Source: Bradyrhizobium sp. 4 (GTDB taxonomy: Bacteria > Pseudomonadota > Alphaproteobacteria > Rhizobiales > Xanthobacteraceae). Taken from it: a stretch of 64,000 bases of DNA. The position numbers and the translations under genes were made by a program. Within the stretch, counting starts at the first letter, position 1, and each line of letters starts with the position of its first letter. Shown here piece after piece: positions 26,477-36,143 of this stretch. The notes under the pieces were generated by a model that saw only the letters and a list, made by a program, of their open reading frames with translations, was not told the origin of the DNA and did no database searches. The stretch covers positions 7,032,001 to 7,096,000 of the forward strand of contig NZ_CP064686.1 of assembly GCF_023100905.1 (NCBI RefSeq). The letters are read 5' to 3'.

Positions 26477-27445
26477 TCACAACGGCGGATCAACCGCCTC
26501 GTCGTATTCCCTCTTGAAGCGCGCGATCATTTCGGCGGCAGGCACGATGCCGTCGATGCTGCCGACGCCTTGGCCCGAACCCCAGATTTCCTTCCAGGCT
26601 TTTGGCTTGGCACGTTCGCCGGAGGCGTCGGTGCCGAAGTTCATCTTGGAAGGATCGGACGTCGGCAGGTTTTCCGGATCCATACCGGCGGCAAGAATCG
26701 ACGGCTTCAGATAGTTACCGTGCACGCCGGTGAAGAGGTTGGAATAGACGATGTCATCGGCCGTCGCGCCCGCGATCATCTCCTTGTACTTCTCGACCGC
26801 ATTGGCTTCCTTGGTGGCGATGAAGGCCGAGCCGATATAGGCAAAGTCGGCGCCGAGAATGCGCGCGGCGCGGATCGCCTTGCCGTTGCCGATCGCGCCC
26901 GACAGCGCGATCGGGCCGTCGAACCATTTTCGAGTTTCGGCGACGAACGCCAACGGCGAGATCGTGCCGGCGTGGCCGCCCGCGCCCGCCGCGACCAGGA
27001 TCAGGCCGTCGGCACCCTTCTCGATCGCCTTGTGCGCAAATTTCTGGTTGATCACGTCGTGGAAAACGATGCCGCCCCAGCCGTGCACGGCCTGATTGAG
27101 CTCCTCGCGCGCGCCCAGCGACGAGATGATCATCGGCACCTTGTACTTGGCGCAGAGCTGCATGTCATGGTCGAGCCGGTTGTTCGACTTGTGCACGATC
27201 TGGTTGACCGCAAACGGCGCCGACGGCTTGTCGGGATGCGCGCGGTCATACGCCGCGAGCTCTTCGGTGATGCGCGCCAGCCACTCGTCAAGCAGCTCCG
27301 GCGGCCGTGCGTTCAGCGACGGAAACGAGCCGACCACGCCCGCCTTGCACTGCGCGATCACGAGATCGGGCACCGAGATGATGAAGAGCGGCGAACCGAT
27401 CACCGGGATCGACAGGCGTCCCTTGAACAAGGCAGGCATGGACAT
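26477..27445 (-). CDS. Nitronate monooxygenase family flavoprotein (copy 2)
   Basis: About 322 residues from the ATG at 27445 (MSMPALFKG), with AGAGGA 10 bases upstream. It is a TIM-barrel FMN protein paralogous to the one at 22961. Shared features include GSFPSLNARPPELLDEWL versus GSFPSANCRSAEQLDEWL and the motif HKSNNRLDHD versus HRSNARLEQD. Gly-rich phosphate loops LVAAGAGGHAGT and IALSGAIGNGKAIRAARILG are present (near limit). It is likely an oxidoreductase on nitronates or related acyl compounds. Confidence 0.9.
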   Translation of the reverse strand: MSMPALFKGRLSIPVIGSPLFIISVPDLVIAQCKAGVVGSFPSLNARPPELLDEWLARITEELAAYDRAHPDKPSAPFAVNQIVHKSNNRLDHDMQLCAKYKVPMIISSLGAREELNQAVHGWGGIVFHDVINQKFAHKAIEKGADGLILVAAGAGGHAGTISPLAFVAETRKWFDGPIALSGAIGNGKAIRAARILGADFAYIGSAFIATKEANAVEKYKEMIAGATADDIVYSNLFTGVHGNYLKPSILAAGMDPENLPTSDPSKMNFGTDASGERAKPKAWKEIWGSGQGVGSIDGIVPAAEMIARFKREYDEAVDPPL

Positions 27446-27593
27446 TGCGAGACGATCCTCTGTTGGCGTCAAATCGAAGCTGGGAGCCATACCAACAAGG
27501 CAATCTTTCCACTGTCAAGTAGTGCGTTTTGGTGCCGTGGAGGACGGCGTTACCGCAATTCCAAGCCGCGGAATTCAGCGCGGGACGACGCCA

Positions 27594-28994
<1,401 letters not shown>

Positions 28995-29024
28995 GGGCGC
29001 TCCTTGCTTGCTCGCGCGACGTCC

Positions 29025-29561
29025 TCAGTTCTGGCACAGCGCGCTGGTGACGAAGGTATCGGTGCGGCAGTCATCCGGTTTGCGTTGCCTGCCCGGAATC
29101 AGAACCTTGGCCGAGCACTTTTCCGCGGAGTCGGCATTCAGGCTCTTGCCTTCCGTGTAGCCCTTGCTCTGGCAGAGTTTGTCGGCGGCGAGCTTGCAGT
29201 CGGGCGCGCCGTTCGACGAGGCCGGACAGGCCACGCGCCCCGACACCATGGTCGACGGCTTCGCCAGGCGCGACAAATCGTTCATGGTCTCGCTCGGGCT
29301 TTTGATCGGCGGCAGGATCGAGGGCAGCTTGTCGAACAGCTTGCCCATTTCGTTGATCAGCCCGGGATTTTCCTCATGCACCGGCGGCGACGGAGGGGCT
29401 GTCGAGGGCGCCGGTGCGGCCTGCGGTCCTTGCTCCTGCAAGCCGAGCGCCGGCGGTGCGGATTGCGGCCATCCGGTACCGCCGGCAAGGAGCAGGACCG
29501 AAAGCGCCGAAAATATCAGCCTGCCCAGTCGCAGGACCGGATTGCCGGATCGAAGCATCAT
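29025..29561 (-). CDS. Secreted hypothetical protein with C-terminal Cys-rich domain
   Basis: 178 residues with an N-terminal hydrophobic leader (LIFSALSVLLLAGGTGW). A Pro/Ala-rich linker precedes a C-terminal part (about 105-178) with six cysteines in pairs: VACPAS, DCKLAADKLCQSKGY, EKCSAK, DDCRTD, SALCQN. Comparable Cys-rich tails occur in exported proteins of related bacteria. No function is recognised. It lies 30 bases downstream of aspA on the opposite transcription order, that is, upstream of it on the minus strand. Confidence 0.75.
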   Translation of the reverse strand: MMLRSGNPVLRLGRLIFSALSVLLLAGGTGWPQSAPPALGLQEQGPQAAPAPSTAPPSPPVHEENPGLINEMGKLFDKLPSILPPIKSPSETMNDLSRLAKPSTMVSGRVACPASSNGAPDCKLAADKLCQSKGYTEGKSLNADSAEKCSAKVLIPGRQRKPDDCRTDTFVTSALCQN

Positions 29562-29609
29562 GACGGCAACCGTAGCCGAACGAGACGCAGCGGCAAAGCG
29601 CCTTCGGGG

Positions 29610-30191
29610 TTAGATCAATTTGACTGCGACGACAAAGCCGAGCACGAGCACCGCGGCGCCGATTGCCACCACCAATCCGAGATGCTTCTCGATCTTGACC
29701 CGGATCCAATCGCCGTAGCGGTTGAGCAGAATCGCCACGATAAAGAAGCGCCCGCCACGCGCCACGATCGAGCACAGGATGAAGAGCCCGATATTGTAGC
29801 CGGCAAAGCCGGACGTGATGGTCACGAGCTTATAGGGGATCGGTGTCAGGCCCTTGAGCAGGATGATCACGGCGCCCCATTCGGCATAGGAGGCGCGGAA
29901 AGCGTCGACCTTGCCGCCGAGGCCATAGACCTCGATCAGCCAATGGCCGACCGAGTCGAAGAGCAGCGCACCGATGGCGTAGCCCAACATGCCACCCAGC
30001 ACCGAAGTCGCAGTGCAGATCGCCGCATAGACCCAGGCGCGTTGCGGGCGCGCCAGTGACATGGGGATCAGCATCACGTCCGGCGGGACGGGAAAGAAGG
30101 AGCTTTCAGCGAAAGCCACGGCGCCCATGATCCAGAGCGCGTAAGGCTTGTGAGCGGCGTCGATGCACCAGTCGTAGATACGTTTCAGCAT
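29610..30191 (-). CDS. YqaA/DedA-like VTT-domain membrane protein
   Basis: About 193 residues from the ATG at 30191 (MLKRIYDWCID); a longer frame from 30212 adds seven residues with no ribosome site. VTT (SNARE-associated) landmarks are AESSFFPVPPDVMLIPMSLA in the re-entrant region and LKGLTPIPYKLVTITSGFAG. The family comprises lipid-flippase-like or transport proteins of the inner membrane. The C-terminus has a single long helix. Confidence 0.85.
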   Translation of the reverse strand: MLKRIYDWCIDAAHKPYALWIMGAVAFAESSFFPVPPDVMLIPMSLARPQRAWVYAAICTATSVLGGMLGYAIGALLFDSVGHWLIEVYGLGGKVDAFRASYAEWGAVIILLKGLTPIPYKLVTITSGFAGYNIGLFILCSIVARGGRFFIVAILLNRYGDWIRVKIEKHLGLVVAIGAAVLVLGFVVAVKLI

Positions 30192-30257
30192 GGCGCCGCG
30201 ATGAAGCACCATGGGACGGATTTGTCCATGCCGAGATGGGACCGATTCGTGCCAATA

Positions 30258-30662
30258 CTAGTGGCGCTTGCGCGCGGTACGGCCTTCGAGCGCGACGATT
30301 GGCCGCCTGGCGGCGACACGCGGTGATGCACCTTTGGGCAGTTTCATCGCCGATTTCGGCAGCTTCTCGGCGATGCCGAGCATGTCTTCACGCCGCGTCA
30401 TCTCGCGCCAGACGTCCTCAGGGCGCACGCCGGCCGAGGCCCAGAGCACGGTCAGATTGTAGAGCAGGTCGGCGCTTTCCCGGATCACGGCTTCGCTATC
30501 GCCGTTGACCGCGTCGATGACGACCTCGATAGCCTCTTCAGCCAGCTTCTTCGCCATTTTTGACGGGCCGCGCTGAAACAGCCGCGCGGTGCGCGATGTT
30601 GCCGGATCAAGGTCCCTGGCCGCGAGCACAGCCAGATATAGCCGCTCAAGCGAATCACTCAT
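30258..30662 (-). CDS. HisE-like phosphoribosyl-ATP pyrophosphohydrolase
   Basis: 134 residues. The MazG-type metal-binding pattern is present: E42, E43 and E46 in AEEAIEVVIDAV, then E62 and D65 in RESADLLYNL. HisE hydrolyses phosphoribosyl-ATP in histidine synthesis. No other his gene is nearby. About 30 extra C-terminal residues are basic (RVAARRPIVALEGRTARKRH), unlike standard HisE of about 105 residues. It may be a secondary copy or act on another nucleotide. Confidence 0.82.
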   Translation of the reverse strand: MSDSLERLYLAVLAARDLDPATSRTARLFQRGPSKMAKKLAEEAIEVVIDAVNGDSEAVIRESADLLYNLTVLWASAGVRPEDVWREMTRREDMLGIAEKLPKSAMKLPKGASPRVAARRPIVALEGRTARKRH

Positions 30663-30724
30663 GTACGCGAAGCTACTCTAAACCCGTGGCGGGGACGTTA
30701 ACGCACGGCAGCAAAAGCAAAAAA

Positions 30725-30755
30725 GCCGGCCGTCGCAGCGAGCGCGACGGCCGGC
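30725..30755 (-). terminator. Rho-independent terminator for the Gly/Tyr-rich protein gene
   Basis: GCCGGCCGTCGC and GCGACGGCCGGC form a perfect 12-base-pair stem with a 7-base loop. On the minus strand the stem is followed by TTTTTTGCTTTTG. It lies 20 bases beyond the stop of the gene at 30775. Confidence 0.88.
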
Positions 30756-30774
30756 CAACATTTGCTAGCCAAAG

Positions 30775-31146
30775 CTAGTAGCAGGTCGAAAGGTTGCCTT
30801 GGCCGCCGTGCGCGGACTGGTACGGGCCGCCGCAACGGTGATACGGGCGCGGACCGATATACGAGTCGCCGCCGTAATAGACCGGACCGTCGTCGTAGTA
30901 GACCGGGCCGCCGCCGTAGTAGGCAGGAGCATCATAGGCGTAGGCGTCACGGGTCGCGGCGATTGCGAGGCCGGTGCCGATAGCACCGGCAATGGCCGCG
31001 CCGGCAAAGGCCGCACCGCCGCCGCCACCATGCCAATGACGGCCGCCCGCGTACGAAGCGGTCGGGGTCATTGCGGTCAGCGCCAGCACCGCGGCGGTAG
31101 CGAGAACGGCCTTACGGCCGGCAAATCCTGAAAATCTGTCAAACAT
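30775..31146 (-). CDS. Secreted Gly/Tyr/Asp-rich small protein
   Basis: 123 residues. The signal peptide (KAVLATAAVLALTAMTPTAS, residues 12-31) ends near YAGG. The mature part has a Gly/His patch, a hydrophobic Ala/Gly stretch (AFAGAAIAGAIGTGLAIAAT) that could insert in a membrane, and repeats of the type YYGGGPVYYDDGPVYYGGD. A short end with two Cys (HRCGGPYQ..STCY) closes it. Similar proteins are common in rhizobiales and uncharacterised. Confidence 0.8.
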   Translation of the reverse strand: MFDRFSGFAGRKAVLATAAVLALTAMTPTASYAGGRHWHGGGGGAAFAGAAIAGAIGTGLAIAATRDAYAYDAPAYYGGGPVYYDDGPVYYGGDSYIGPRPYHRCGGPYQSAHGGQGNLSTCY

Positions 31147-31253
31147 GTCCTGGACCCTCCTTGGGACCTCGAATGGTGCCTGATGACAGGCTCGTGTCTC
31201 TCAAACACCCGCATCCCATGTTGGGTTCCCCAACCCCAACACAAGCTGAACGG

Positions 31254-31276
31254 GGTTGCGTGATCGTGACGCAACC
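31254..31276. promoter_or_regulatory. Inverted repeat in divergent intergenic region
   Basis: GGTTGCGT, 7-base spacer, ACGCAACC: 8-base perfect arms between the divergent genes at 31146 and 31371, centred about 120 bases from the first and 106 from the second. A candidate operator; nothing ties it to a specific regulator. Confidence 0.35.
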
Positions 31277-31370
31277 GCCGCTCATCCGCCGTTCATATTG
31301 ACGCGGACAAGCTTGTCTCCAGCCGGCGCTCCGAGCGTCACCAAATCATAACACCGGACCGGCGCCACTG

Positions 31371-32417
31371 ATGTTCGAATTCGCGACAATCGCTCTTCGC
31401 GGCCTGCTGGCCGCTGCAATTTGTCTTGCGGCGCTGACTGCGCGCGATGCTACCGCGGCCGAAACCGCCGCGCCCTCCATTGCAATCCACTTCACCTTCG
31501 ACCGCCCGATCGATGCGAGCATGGCGCCGTTCTTTCTTGCCGCAAAGGACGGCAGCTTCGGAGCCGAGCGTCTCAACGTCTCCTTTAGCAGCGCGGCCGG
31601 ATCGCCGGAGGCGCTTGCGCGCGTCGCCAAGGGCGACAGCGAGTTCGCGCTCGTCGACATCAACGAGCTGATCCGCTTCCGCGACAAGGATGCGACACCG
31701 GTCAAGGCGGTATTCGTGCTGTTCAACCGCGCGCCCTACGCGATCGTCGCCCGCAGGAGCCGTGGCATCCACCTCCTGCCCGACCTGGACGGCAAGACCG
31801 TCGGCGTTGCCGATAGCGATCTGTCGATGCGGCTGTGGCCGGCGCTGGCGCAGCAGAACGGCATCAACACGGCTCACGTGAAATTCCACAAGATCAGCGC
31901 CGCGGTGCGCGAGCCGATCCTCTCCGCGGGACAGGTCGATGCCGTCGCCGGCTTCAGCTATCTCTCGGCAGTGAACCTGCGCGACCGCGGCGTACCAGGC
32001 GGCGATCTCGTCGCGCTTCGCTATGCCGACTATGGTTGCGAGGCCTATGGCTTTGCCGTCGTGGTCAACCCGGTTTTCGCCGCGGCCAAGCCGGACACCG
32101 TGAAGGGCTTCGTCCGCGCATTGATCGCCGGCATCAACGCGACCGTCAAGGAGCCGGCGCGTGCGGCGGACGAGGCCGCGAGCCGCATTGAGGACGGCGA
32201 CCGCGATCTTGAGCTGGAGCGCCTGCGCACCGTCCTCGTCGACAACATCCTGACCGACGAGGTCCGTCGCAACGGCCTCGGCGACATCGACCCGGCGCGC
32301 ATGGATCGCGCGATCGACCAGATCGGGCAGGATTTCAAATTCCGCAAACGGCCGGCGGCGGGCGACATCTTCGACGGCGGGTTCTTGCCGCCCGTTGAAG
32401 GGCGGTTGATCAACTGA
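31371..32417 (+). CDS. ABC transporter substrate-binding protein, NMT1/THI5-like
   Basis: 348 residues. A signal peptide (ALRGLLAAAICLAALTARDA, part) is followed by an NMT1-like periplasmic-binding fold. Landmarks are IHFTFDRPIDASMAPFFLAA, a domain-1 strand pattern seen in taurine/pyrimidine/thiamine-precursor binders, and DLDGKTVGVADSDLSMR. No permease or ATPase gene is adjacent, so it is an orphan receptor or works with a distant transporter. The next gene downstream is an exporter and unrelated in type. Confidence 0.82.
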   Translation: MFEFATIALRGLLAAAICLAALTARDATAAETAAPSIAIHFTFDRPIDASMAPFFLAAKDGSFGAERLNVSFSSAAGSPEALARVAKGDSEFALVDINELIRFRDKDATPVKAVFVLFNRAPYAIVARRSRGIHLLPDLDGKTVGVADSDLSMRLWPALAQQNGINTAHVKFHKISAAVREPILSAGQVDAVAGFSYLSAVNLRDRGVPGGDLVALRYADYGCEAYGFAVVVNPVFAAAKPDTVKGFVRALIAGINATVKEPARAADEAASRIEDGDRDLELERLRTVLVDNILTDEVRRNGLGDIDPARMDRAIDQIGQDFKFRKRPAAGDIFDGGFLPPVEGRLIN

Positions 32418-32506
32418 GCAAAACCGACAGCTTCCGCTATATCTCGCAGCCGATCCCTGATTAGAGTATGGGCTCACTCCGTTCGATCCGCCCGAGCTCC
32501 CCGCCC

Positions 32507-34303
32507 ATGCCCATTCTCCGCCTTTACACCCGCGTTCTCGATCTGCTCGGCAAGGAGGCACGACTGGGCTGGCTGCTCGCGGTCGTCAATCTCCTGCTTG
32601 CGGGCTCGCAATTCGCCGAACCGGTGCTGTTCGGCCGGATCGTCGATGTGCTCTCGGGCAAGACGGTCGCAGGCTCCAACTCGGCCTGGCCATTCCTGGT
32701 TGCATGGGTCGCGTTCGGGCTGTTCACCATCGCCTGCAGCGCGGTCGTAGCGTTGCAGGCCGACCGGCTCTCCCACCGCCAGCGGCAGGCGGTCCTGACG
32801 GAATATTTCGAGCACATCATGCAGCTGCCGCTGACCTTCCATTCGGGCACCCATTCGGGCCGGTTGATGAAGGTGATGCTGAACGGCACAGATGCGCTGT
32901 GGCGATTATGGGTCGGCTTCTTTCGAGAGCATTTTGCCGCGATCCTCTCGGTCGTGGTGCTGCTGCCGCTGTCGCTCTACCTGAACTGGCGGCTTGCAAT
33001 CCTGCTGTTCGTGCTCTGCATCGTCTTCACCGCGCTGACCACCTTCGTGGTGCGCAGAACTTTCGGCATGCAGATGGAGGTGGAGGAGCACTACAGCGAG
33101 CTTTCCGCGCGCGCTTCCGACGCCCTTGGCAATGTTGCGCTGGTGCAGAGTTTCGTGCGCATCGATTCCGAGGTGAAGGGCCTGCGCTCCGTTGCCGACG
33201 AGTTGCTAGCGGCGCAAATGCCGGTGCTGTCGTGGTGGGCCCTCGTCACCGTCATCACGCGCGCCTCCACCACGATCACTGTGCTCGCGATCTTCACTTT
33301 CGGCATCGCGCTGCACGACCAGGGGCTGACCTCGGTCGGCGAGATCGTGATGTTCGTGAGCTTCGCGACGCTTCTGATCCAGAAACTGGAGCAGGTCGTG
33401 AGCTTCATCAACAACGTGTTCATGGAAGCCCCGCGCCTGCGCGAGTTCTTCAACGTGCTCGATGCGGTGCCTGCGGTGCACGACCGGCACGACGCGATCG
33501 ATGCGGGTCGGCTCTCCGGCCTCGTCGAATTCAACGACGTCACCTTCTCCTATGATGGCAAGCGGCCGGCGGTCGAGGACCTCTCCTTCACCGCGCTTCC
33601 CGGCCAGACCATCGCGCTGGTCGGCGCAACCGGCGCCGGCAAGTCGACGGCGATTGCGCTGCTGCATCGCGCCTTCGATCCACAGTCCGGCTTCATCAGG
33701 ATCGACGGCATGGACGTGCGCGGGGTGACGCTGACATCGCTGCGGCGGAACATCGGCGTGGTTTTTCAGGAGGCGCTGCTATTCAACCGCTCGATCGCGG
33801 AGAATTTGCGCGTCGGCAAGCCGGACGCCACCGAGGCCGAGATGCGCAAGGCGGCGGAGCGCGCGCAGGCGCTCGAATTCATCGAGCGCAGCGGCGGCTT
33901 CGAGACCAATGCCGGCGAGCGCGGTCGGATGCTGTCGGGTGGTGAGCGCCAGCGGCTGTCGATCGCCCGTGCACTGCTGAAGGATCCGCCGATCCTGATC
34001 CTGGACGAGGCGACCAGCGCACTCGACGCCGTCACCGAGGCGAAGGTGAATACCGCTCTCGACGAAGTGATGAAGGGCCGCACCACCTTCGTGATCGCCC
34101 ATCGCCTCTCCACCATCCGCAATGCCACGCGCATCCTGGTGTTCGAGAACGGGCGTGTGATCGAAAGTGGAACTTTCGATGAACTCGTGGCCAAAGGCGG
34201 CCATTTCGCCGACCTCGCCAGGGCTCAGTTCATGGTTCAGGAGAACGTACGGGCCAGCGTGACAGCGGCTGAGGCTGCCGCGACGGCCGCCAAGTCATCT
34301 TAG
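32507..34303 (+). CDS. ndvA: Cyclic-glucan type ABC exporter (NdvA/ChvA-like), fused permease-ATPase
   Basis: About 598 residues. I use the ATG at 32507 (MPILRLYTRVLDLLG) because it lines up with the N-terminus of NdvA/ChvA; 13 more residues are possible from 32468. Six membrane helices (about 20-300) precede an ATPase with Walker A GATGAGKS, signature LSGGERQRLS and Walker B ILILDEATSALD. Middle-region text such as LSWWALVTVITRASTTITVL resembles NdvA by recall. It would export cyclic beta-glucans to the periplasm; other lipid or peptide cargo cannot be excluded. Confidence 0.75.
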   Translation: MPILRLYTRVLDLLGKEARLGWLLAVVNLLLAGSQFAEPVLFGRIVDVLSGKTVAGSNSAWPFLVAWVAFGLFTIACSAVVALQADRLSHRQRQAVLTEYFEHIMQLPLTFHSGTHSGRLMKVMLNGTDALWRLWVGFFREHFAAILSVVVLLPLSLYLNWRLAILLFVLCIVFTALTTFVVRRTFGMQMEVEEHYSELSARASDALGNVALVQSFVRIDSEVKGLRSVADELLAAQMPVLSWWALVTVITRASTTITVLAIFTFGIALHDQGLTSVGEIVMFVSFATLLIQKLEQVVSFINNVFMEAPRLREFFNVLDAVPAVHDRHDAIDAGRLSGLVEFNDVTFSYDGKRPAVEDLSFTALPGQTIALVGATGAGKSTAIALLHRAFDPQSGFIRIDGMDVRGVTLTSLRRNIGVVFQEALLFNRSIAENLRVGKPDATEAEMRKAAERAQALEFIERSGGFETNAGERGRMLSGGERQRLSIARALLKDPPILILDEATSALDAVTEAKVNTALDEVMKGRTTFVIAHRLSTIRNATRILVFENGRVIESGTFDELVAKGGHFADLARAQFMVQENVRASVTAAEAAATAAKSS

Positions 34304-34505
34304 CAAGTCGCCTTGGCAAGTCCCCATCATATCGTCGAAATTCGGCCCATTTCATTGCGGAATACCCCGCTGATGCCCCTATTCCCGACGCACCAGCCGG
34401 TATAGGTTTGCGGCGCCGCAAGCGGCGGCGCTGGATTTCAGAACCGAACATCAGATCACGAGAGCCGACCGGAACCGGCGGGTCTCCAAGGACCGGAATC
34501 GGATA

Positions 34506-35954
34506 GTGCACGCTCTTCGCCCGCTGCTTCGTCAATCCCTGTTCAACCTGTTCGCCGCGACACTCGCCTGCGGCGCATTGCTCGCGCCGCGCGCGGCGGG
34601 CGCCGAAGCGCTGCTTCTGATCGAGGCCGATAGCGGCAAGGTGTTGCAGGCGGAAAACGCGACCATTCCCTGGTATCCGGCTTCCGTCACCAAGATCATG
34701 ACCGCCTATGTGACGCTGAAGGCGGTCAAGGACGGCAAGCTCACGCTCGACACAATCCTCACGGTGTCGCCGACCGCAGCCTCGCAGTCGCCCTCGAAGA
34801 TGGGGTTCCGCCCAGGAACGCAGCTTACCGTCGACAACGCACTCAAGATGATGATGGTGAAATCGGCGAACGACATGGCCGTCGTGCTCGCCGAAGGCGT
34901 CGGCGGTTCGATCGACGGCTTCTCGGCGCTGATGAACGACACTGCGCAGAAGCTCGGCATGACGCAGACGAGCTACGTCAATCCGAACGGCCTGCCCGCC
35001 GACGGACAGATCACCTCCGCACGGGATCTCGGCATTCTCGCGCGCTCGTTCCTGCGCGACCTGCCCGAGTACGAGTATTTCGTGCATATTCCGGCAATCC
35101 GCTTCGGCAAGCGCGTCACCGGCAATTTCAACAAGCTGATCGGCCGCTATCCCGGCGCCGACGGTTTCAAGACCGGCTTCATCTGCGCCTCCGGTTACAA
35201 CCTCGTCGCATCGGCCACCCGCAACGGCCGCCGGCTGATCGCCGTCGTGCTGGGCGCCAACTCCGGGACCGCGCGCGCGGTGAAGGCGGCGCAGCTGCTG
35301 GAGCGCGGCTTCTCGCAAGACAATCTCACCTGGCTCCGGCCCTCGCTCGGCACCGTGGACAAGCTGGTGCCGGTCGACGCCTCGCCGCCGAACCTGCGTG
35401 ACGACATGTGCGGCGGCCATCGCAAGCGGCCGGCCAGTGACGATGACGACGCACTGATCGCGACCAATGGCGGCACGTCCGGGTCCGCCTCGGCCACGGG
35501 CGGCGAAGCTCAGGTCACCTTCTTCACGGCCGGGCTTCAGCCGCCGCTGATGAAGGCCTCCGAGCTGATGGCCTCGGCCCCGGCGGCGGCCGAGCCCGTG
35601 CTGGTGTATACCGGCCCGACCCGCACCGGGACCGCCCTGATCGCGGCGGTCGCGGCCGATGCCGACCAGCAGGCCACGCCAAAGCCGCGTGGCAAGAAGT
35701 CGCGCGTCGCCAAAAAGCCCGACGCGGCAGACAAGCCGAAGGATGCCAAGACGGCGGCGGCAAAGCCCGACAGCAAGCCGGTGGCGGCCGCCAAGCCGGC
35801 CGACGGCAAATCCGCAACCAAGCCGGCCGGTACCAAGCATGCCGCAGCCAAGCCCGATGCGGCGGCAAAGCCTGCGGCCAGCGGCGAGCAGGCGGCCAAG
35901 CCCGCCAAACCCAAGGCCGCGACCAAGCCCGCCAAGCCGGCCAACAACAGTTAA
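34506..35954 (+). CDS. D-alanyl-D-alanine carboxypeptidase (S11, PBP5/6 type) with basic C-terminal tail
   Basis: 482 residues from a GTG. After a signal peptide come the three penicillin-binding motifs: S60-V-T-K63, S120-A-N122 and K222-T-G224. It trims D-Ala from peptidoglycan stem peptides in the periplasm. The catalytic part ends near residue 290-310. The remaining about 100-plus residues are a Lys/Ala/Pro/Asp low-complexity tail with repeats such as AAKPD and KPA. The amphipathic membrane anchor of E. coli PBP5 is not apparent. Confidence 0.9.
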   Translation: MHALRPLLRQSLFNLFAATLACGALLAPRAAGAEALLLIEADSGKVLQAENATIPWYPASVTKIMTAYVTLKAVKDGKLTLDTILTVSPTAASQSPSKMGFRPGTQLTVDNALKMMMVKSANDMAVVLAEGVGGSIDGFSALMNDTAQKLGMTQTSYVNPNGLPADGQITSARDLGILARSFLRDLPEYEYFVHIPAIRFGKRVTGNFNKLIGRYPGADGFKTGFICASGYNLVASATRNGRRLIAVVLGANSGTARAVKAAQLLERGFSQDNLTWLRPSLGTVDKLVPVDASPPNLRDDMCGGHRKRPASDDDDALIATNGGTSGSASATGGEAQVTFFTAGLQPPLMKASELMASAPAAAEPVLVYTGPTRTGTALIAAVAADADQQATPKPRGKKSRVAKKPDAADKPKDAKTAAAKPDSKPVAAAKPADGKSATKPAGTKHAAAKPDAAAKPAASGEQAAKPAKPKAATKPAKPANNS

Positions 35955-36143
35955 CGGCCGACGCGAGCCGAGACCGCGCCGCACTTCGCAGTTGCGGCAG
36001 CGCCATTGCGAGGATTCCGGTAGCCACTCCCTGACGTTTGTCCTAAGGCTCGACCGCTTGCCACCCGTTCCGGCAGGCTCGATACTGACGGCAATGAGGC
36101 AAGCCCGAGACACAACGGGCTCTGGTCAATGAGGGGAGTTTCC

